From positions 1-9,686 of the forward strand of contig CAMDHB010000107.1 of the NCBI GenBank assembly GCA_945897655.1: DNA of 9,686 nt. The letters run 5' to 3'. This document shows, one piece after another, positions 6,117 through 9,686 of this stretch. Each line of letters begins with the position of its first letter. The stretch's first letter is position 1. The position numbers and the translations under genes were made by a program. This stretch comes from Pseudorhodobacter antarcticus. Lineage in GTDB: Bacteria; Pseudomonadota; Alphaproteobacteria; Rhodobacterales; Rhodobacteraceae. The notes under the pieces are model-generated. The model was not told where the DNA came from. It ran no database searches and saw nothing but the letters and a program-made list of their open reading frames with translations.

Positions 6117-7901
6117 TCAGGGCGTCAGCGGCCAGATGATCGGGATCAGGGCCGACACCACCAACCAGGTGATGATGTTCAACGGCAATCCGATCCGGGT
6201 AAAGTCCAGGAACTTGTACCCCCCCGGGCCGTAAACCATCATGTTGGTCTGGTACCCAATCGGCGTGGCGAAGGCGAGCGTCGAGGAAAACATCACAGCC
6301 ACCACAAACGGCCTTGGGTCCACCCCCAACTGCAGCGCCAGTTGAATGGCAATCGGCGTGTAAATCACCGCCACCGCATTGTTCGACAGGAACTCGGTCA
6401 GGATCAGCCCCATCAGGTAGATCGCCAGGATGGTCATGAACGGCGACAATCCCTCCATGTATGGCTCAACCGCGTCCACGGTCAGCTGCACAGCACCCGA
6501 GGCATCCAACCCCTCACCCACCGCCAGCATGGCAAAGATCATCGCCATCAACCGCCCATCGACAAAGCCCAGGGCCTCGTCACTGTCGATGCAGCGCGTG
6601 ATCAGGATCAGCGCCACTGCCATGAAGGACATGACCAGGATCGGCGCCACCTCGAACGAGGACATGACGATCACCAGCACCAGTGCCCCAATCGCAATCG
6701 GTGCCTTGGTGCGGCGATACGCCCGCGCCGTGGGGTGGGACATGTCCACCAGATCCATGTCCACCGCCAGCCGCTTGATGTCATCCGGCGCGCCTTCCAG
6801 CAGCAGCGTGTCACCGACCTTCACCTCGACATCATCCAACTGCCGCCCGATGTTCTGATCCTTGCGGTGCAGCGCCAGCGGATACACCCCATACCGCCGC
6901 CGCAAACGCATGTCGCCCAGCGTCCGGCCAATCATCTTGCAGCCCGGCGTGATCAGCACTTCCACCGTCTCCGTCTCGACCGACGACAGCTTGTCCGCCA
7001 CCCGCATATCCGTGCGGTTCTGCATCTCCAGCAATTCCGACATCTCGGTGCGCAGCACGACCCGGTCACCCGCTTGCAGCACAACCGGCGCCATGTCCCT
7101 GCGCAAACTGGCATCCCCGCGCAGCACGTCGATCAACCGCACGCCATTGCGCTTGAACTGCGTCACCTCCAGCACCGGCTTGCCGATCAGCACCGAATCC
7201 TCGGGGATGGCGACCTCGGTGAAATACTTGCGCTTCTTGCGGTCGCCCAGCAGTGCGGCCATCGACTGGCGATCCGGCAACAGGCGCGGCGCCGCGATCA
7301 GCATGTAAATCCCGCCCACCAGCGTCACGGCAATGCCCAAGGGCGCAATTTCGAACAGCGTGAACGGCGCCAGCCCCTCCTTGGTCGCCACACCGTCCAC
7401 CAGAATGTTGGTCGAGGTGCCGATCAGAGTGATCATCCCCCCGAGCACCGTCATATGGCTCAGCGGGATCAGGAATTTCGACGGCGCCTTGCCCAACTTG
7501 GCCGCAATCTGAATGACCACCGGGATCATCACCGCCACCAAGGGCGTGTTGTTCATGAAGGCGCTTGCAACGGCGATAAAGCTGAACAGCACGATCACCG
7601 TGGCCACCGGGTTCTTTTCCACCCGGCTTTCCGCCATGCCAATGATCAGTTCAACCGCGCCCGTGCGCACCAGCCCGCCCATCACCATGAACATGAATGC
7701 AATCGTCCAGGGGGCCGAGTTTGACAGAACACCCCCCGCGTCCTTCAGCGGCAACAGGCCCGTGATCATCATCACCGCAGCACCGCCCACCGCGACCACT
7801 TCCATCGGATAGGTCTCGCGGATGAACATCACAAACATCACCGCCATGATGCCGAGGGCCATCCAGGGGTGCCACTCTGCCGCTATCTCGATGCCAAACA
7901 T
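6117..7901 (-). CDS. SLC13-family (DASS-like) permease with two RCK_C domains
   Basis: A 594-residue inner-membrane transporter. The first membrane half (about 1-205) contains SAFMNNTPLVAVMIPVV (113-129) and GGMITLIGTSTNILVDG (154-170), the first substrate/Na+-binding re-entrant motifs of SLC13 carriers. Two cytoplasmic RCK_C (TrkA-C) domains follow: about 225-295 (VLIGKPVLEVTQF, LQAGDRVVL) and about 310-388 (MIGRTLGDMRLRRRYGVYPLALHRKD, VGDTLLLEG). The second half (about 400-594) carries TEFLSNNAVAVIYTPIA and FATPIGYQTNMMVYGPGGY, mirroring the first. This architecture is typical of bacterial SLC13 proteins that move dicarboxylates, sulfate or other anions. I start at ATG 7901 (AGGAG 5-6 bases upstream) because a GTG two codons earlier would sit on that Shine-Dalgarno sequence. 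The transported anion cannot be told. It heads the leftward string leading to the PRP-TOPRIM pair and yebC. Confidence 0.93.
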   Translation of the reverse strand: MFGIEIAAEWHPWMALGIMAVMFVMFIRETYPMEVVAVGGAAVMMITGLLPLKDAGGVLSNSAPWTIAFMFMVMGGLVRTGAVELIIGMAESRVEKNPVATVIVLFSFIAVASAFMNNTPLVAVMIPVVIQIAAKLGKAPSKFLIPLSHMTVLGGMITLIGTSTNILVDGVATKEGLAPFTLFEIAPLGIAVTLVGGIYMLIAAPRLLPDRQSMAALLGDRKKRKYFTEVAIPEDSVLIGKPVLEVTQFKRNGVRLIDVLRGDASLRRDMAPVVLQAGDRVVLRTEMSELLEMQNRTDMRVADKLSSVETETVEVLITPGCKMIGRTLGDMRLRRRYGVYPLALHRKDQNIGRQLDDVEVKVGDTLLLEGAPDDIKRLAVDMDLVDMSHPTARAYRRTKAPIAIGALVLVIVMSSFEVAPILVMSFMAVALILITRCIDSDEALGFVDGRLMAMIFAMLAVGEGLDASGAVQLTVDAVEPYMEGLSPFMTILAIYLMGLILTEFLSNNAVAVIYTPIAIQLALQLGVDPRPFVVAVMFSSTLAFATPIGYQTNMMVYGPGGYKFLDFTRIGLPLNIITWLVVSALIPIIWPLTP

Positions 7902-8006
7902 AATCACTCCTGCACGCCAATACGGCAGTTCTGATGCGATTCGACCCCTCGCGCAAGAATATTCTACTATTACAATCGTGATTAGCGAGTATCGCCCACT
8001 ATTCCA
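7902..8006 (-). promoter_or_regulatory. Intergenic region ahead of the SLC13 gene, probable promoter
   Basis: These 105 bases between trxC and the SLC13 gene (both leftward) are unusually AT-rich in the middle (7950-7985). They contain a perfect 10-bp palindrome AGAATATTCT (7956-7965), next to a TAGAAT that matches five of six -10 positions on the leftward strand. A GCGA-GTA-TCGC mini-hairpin (7985-7995) lies about 12 bases past the trxC stop. No good -35 box was found, so the promoter is inferred from composition. Confidence 0.4.
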
Positions 8007-8453
8007 TCACATCCCCACAGGAACCTTGCTGCGGACAAAAGCCTCGATCTCGGCCGCAGGTCGCGCACCAGCCAACCGCGCCACCTCACGCCCCCGGTGC
8101 CACAGGATCAGCAACGGAATGCCCCGTATGCCCAACCGCGCCGACACCGCCGGATGATCCTCGGTGTTGATCTTGGCAAAGCGAACCCGGCCCTTCAGCG
8201 CCGCCGAGGCCTTGGCATATTCCGGGGCCATCATCCGGCACGGCCCACACCACGGCGCCCAATAGTCGATGATCGTGGGCACTTCATCCGCCCGTGTCGC
8301 CTTGTCATGCGCCGCCAGATCGAACTCCGCGACCTTGCCATCCATCAACGCCTCGCCACATGACCCGCAATTCGGTCCCGCCCCCAACCGCTCCACCGGA
8401 ACCCGGTTGCCTTGCCCGCAGGTCGCACAGGTCAGTCTGACCGCATCCACCAT
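8007..8453 (-). CDS. trxC: Thioredoxin 2 (TrxC)
   Basis: A 148-residue cytosolic disulfide reductase. The N-terminal zinc-binding module has CATC (Cys9, Cys12) and CGSC (Cys29, Cys32), the trait that separates TrxC from thioredoxin 1. The thioredoxin fold follows, with active site WCGPC (68-72), RFAKINTEDHPAVSARLGIRGIPLL and the cis-proline at 113. The ATG at 8453 is chosen because GGAGGG lies 4-5 bases before it, and upstream GTG/ATG codons (8468, 8465) lie in or before that ribosome binding site. Family members are reduced by thioredoxin reductase and often belong to oxidative-stress responses. No OxyR site can be claimed here. It is divergent from the methyltransferase gene. Confidence 0.96.
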   Translation of the reverse strand: MVDAVRLTCATCGQGNRVPVERLGAGPNCGSCGEALMDGKVAEFDLAAHDKATRADEVPTIIDYWAPWCGPCRMMAPEYAKASAALKGRVRFAKINTEDHPAVSARLGIRGIPLLILWHRGREVARLAGARPAAEIEAFVRSKVPVGM

Positions 8454-8572
8454 GACACCCTCCATCACATTCCATTACAGGCATATATGAACCACCCCGC
8501 CCGCCTGCAAGTTCCCCGCTGGCCTTGTCGCCGGTCCCCCACTACCCTGTGCCCCCAATTCCTGAGGCTCAA
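8454..8572. other. Divergent intergenic region, trxC / methyltransferase
   Basis: These 119 bases lie between divergent starts. The leftward trxC promoter is drawn separately (8482-8510). On the right side only a GAGG ribosome binding site (8563-8566) and C-rich sequence are visible, and no rightward promoter boxes stand out. Confidence 0.5.
8482..8510 (-). promoter_or_regulatory. Probable trxC promoter
   Basis: On the leftward strand TTGCAG (8505-8510) and TATATG (8482-8487) are separated by 17 bases, the optimal spacing for a housekeeping sigma factor. CATATATG (8482-8489) is palindromic. The -10 lies about 28 bases from the trxC ATG at 8453, giving a short leader that contains the GGAGGG. 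Matches to consensus are moderate (3/6 and 4/6). Confidence 0.45.
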
Positions 8573-9241
8573 ATGTCCCACTTCGACGACCCCGACGCCG
8601 TCACCCGCTATGCCGCAGGTGCCCTGCGCATGGTGCCCGGCCTGCATGATCTGCACAAGATGGCCCATATCCTGCTGGCCGAGGGGGCTGGCCCTGACGC
8701 CCATATCCTCGTCCTTGGGGCCGGGGGCGGCATGGAACTTGCCGCCTTCGCCACCGCCGAACCCGGCTGGCGCTTTACCGGGGTGGACCCGTCCGCCCCG
8801 ATGCTCGACCTTGCCACCCGCACCCTTGGCCCCCATGCCGACCGCGCCACCCTGCATCAGGGCTACATCGACACCGCACCCCAAGGCCCCTTTGACGGTG
8901 CCGCCTGCCTCTTGACCCTGCACTTCCTGCCGACCGAGGACCGCCTGCAAACCCTCCGCGCCCTGCACACCCGCCTCAAACCCGGCGCCCGCCTCGTCAC
9001 CGCCCACCATTCCATCCCGCAAGATCAAAAAACCCTCTGGCTGACCCGCTTCGCCGCCTTTGCCCAGTCAAACGGCCTTGATCCGGTGCAAGCAGCCCAG
9101 ATGATCCCCACCCTCGCCACCCGCCTGCCCACCCTCTCCCCGTCCGAGGATGCCGCCCTTTTGGCCGAAGCAGGCTTCACCGACATCCAACTGTTCTACG
9201 CCGCTTTCACCTTTCGCGGTTGGTTAGCCACCCGGCCCTGA
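8573..9241 (+). CDS. Class I SAM-dependent methyltransferase
   Basis: A 222-residue Rossmann-fold methyltransferase. Motif I is ILVLGAGGGMEL (about 45-56), the ribose-binding acidic residue after beta-2 is Asp72 in FTGVDPSAPML, motif IV is FDGAACLLTLHFLP (107-120) and the post-IV strand is LKPGARLVTAHHS (135-147). The N-terminus (HFDDPDAVTRYAAGALRMVPGLHDLHKM) resembles small-molecule methyltransferases related to UbiE/CmoA rather than DNA or rRNA enzymes, but the substrate is unknown. ATG at 8573 is preferred because GAGG lies 5-6 bases upstream. In-frame TTG at 8525 has no such site. It converges on the DUF1801 gene with a 3-base gap, leaving no room for a separate terminator. Confidence 0.88.
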   Translation: MSHFDDPDAVTRYAAGALRMVPGLHDLHKMAHILLAEGAGPDAHILVLGAGGGMELAAFATAEPGWRFTGVDPSAPMLDLATRTLGPHADRATLHQGYIDTAPQGPFDGAACLLTLHFLPTEDRLQTLRALHTRLKPGARLVTAHHSIPQDQKTLWLTRFAAFAQSNGLDPVQAAQMIPTLATRLPTLSPSEDAALLAEAGFTDIQLFYAAFTFRGWLATRP

Positions 9242-9244
9242 TCC

Positions 9245-9640
9245 CTACCACTCCCCCAACTTCTCCAACCGCCCCTTGCGCTTGACGATATTGGCATAAT
9301 CCCACTGGATCACCGCCGCGCGCCCCAGCCAGCGCTGCACATCCCCTGCGTTGATCTGGCCCGCATCGGCATAAACCACCTCCGCCGCCCGGAACTTGCC
9401 CTCCGCCCGCAGGCCCGCCTCGCCAAAGTCCTGCCCACTCCAGAACAGCAACTGAACCCCGCCCTTGCGCACCCAGTAGCCTACCACCGGGTTGCCGCTC
9501 AGAAACCAGACCGGCCCGCCGTGCCAAACCTTGCCCTCCGCCCCCGGCAATCCGTCCGTGATCATCGCAGCCAGCGCCTCACAGATCGCCCGGTTTTCGG
9601 GCGTCTGGGCCGCGTTGTAGGTATCAATATCCCCGTCCAT
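9245..9640 (-). CDS. DUF1801 domain protein
   Basis: A 131-residue protein of the DUF1801 (YdhG-like) family. Conserved blocks are KVWHGGPVWFLSGNPVVGYW (37-56), VQLLFWSGQDF (62-72), KFRAAEVVYADAGQI (82-96) and the C-terminal IQWDYANIVKRKGRLEKL (111-128). The family is small, cytosolic and has an iron-chaperone-like (CyaY/frataxin-type) fold in known structures, but no established function. ATG at 9640 has an excellent GGGAGG 7 bases upstream. The gene overlaps nothing and ends three bases from the stop of the convergent methyltransferase gene. A short inverted repeat lies about 28 bases upstream of its start. The family assignment is firm. Confidence 0.92.
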   Translation of the reverse strand: MDGDIDTYNAAQTPENRAICEALAAMITDGLPGAEGKVWHGGPVWFLSGNPVVGYWVRKGGVQLLFWSGQDFGEAGLRAEGKFRAAEVVYADAGQINAGDVQRWLGRAAVIQWDYANIVKRKGRLEKLGEW

Positions 9641-9667
9641 CTCAAACCTCCCATTCCTTCACTTTGC

Positions 9668-9686
9668 GAATTGCCCAAAGCAATTC
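9668..9686. repeat. Perfect inverted repeat GAATTGC-N5-GCAATTC at window edge
   Basis: The arms are 9668-9674 and 9680-9686 with a CCAAA loop, 7 of 7 bases matching. It lies 28 bases upstream of the DUF1801 start. It could be an operator, a terminator for a gene outside the window or a dispersed unit, and the edge hides which. A second overlapping dyad, CTTTG (9662-9666) with CAAAG (9676-9680), shares its sequence. Confidence 0.5.

Noticed and set aside
6036..7724. 562-codon rightward open frame opposite the SLC13 gene
   Set aside because: The His/Arg/Gln-rich, repeat-free product is typical of an antisense frame on a GC-rich gene. The leftward frame encodes a clear transporter with full motifs.
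1..9686. CRISPR array, tRNA, rRNA or insertion sequence
   Set aside because: No regularly spaced repeats, cloverleaf-like segments, rRNA cores, transposase or terminal inverted repeats were seen on either strand by eye.

Overview
The window reads as high-GC alphaproteobacterial chromosome, most likely order Rhodobacterales (Rhodobacter/Roseobacter relatives). This rests on very GC-rich third positions, frequent GTG starts, a DUF2793 protein of the kind common in that order, and the familiar look of the ArgP, YebC and TrxC proteins. No rRNA, tRNA, CRISPR array, transposase or integrase was seen. Genes are tightly packed, and the longest gene-free stretch is about 130 bases.

Left edge (1-970): the 5' portion of a leftward DUF2793 protein (phage/gene-transfer-agent fibre or spike type) runs off the window. 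It is followed by a short intergenic stretch with an AT-rich palindrome. Region 968-2906 is an amino-acid export module. A leftward ACT-domain gene overlaps a LysE/ArgO-type exporter, and both are divergent from a rightward ArgP/LysG-type LysR regulator. The likely logic is that the regulator senses basic amino acids and controls the exporter, with the ACT protein as a possible second amino-acid sensor.

Centre (2937-7901): five leftward genes. In transcription order they are an SLC13-family permease with two RCK_C domains, a pentapeptide-repeat protein, a stand-alone OLD-type TOPRIM protein, a YebC-family translation/transcription factor and, after a 148-base gap, a PlsC-type lysophospholipid acyltransferase. 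The first four are spaced by 29, -4 and 34 bases and could be one transcript. The GTGA overlap joining the pentapeptide and TOPRIM genes is the most provocative arrangement here. Pentapeptide-repeat proteins of the Qnr/MfpA type act on DNA gyrase, whose catalytic metal site is itself a TOPRIM domain, so a dedicated PRP-TOPRIM pair is worth testing.

Right part (8007-9686): leftward thioredoxin 2 (trxC) with a plausible promoter, divergent from a rightward SAM-dependent methyltransferase. The methyltransferase converges, with a 3-base gap, on a leftward DUF1801 protein. The window ends in a perfect 7-bp inverted repeat upstream of that gene. Most genes are ordinary housekeeping or accessory loci. 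The unusual items are the PRP-TOPRIM pair, the ACT-LysE pair and several non-coding hairpins.
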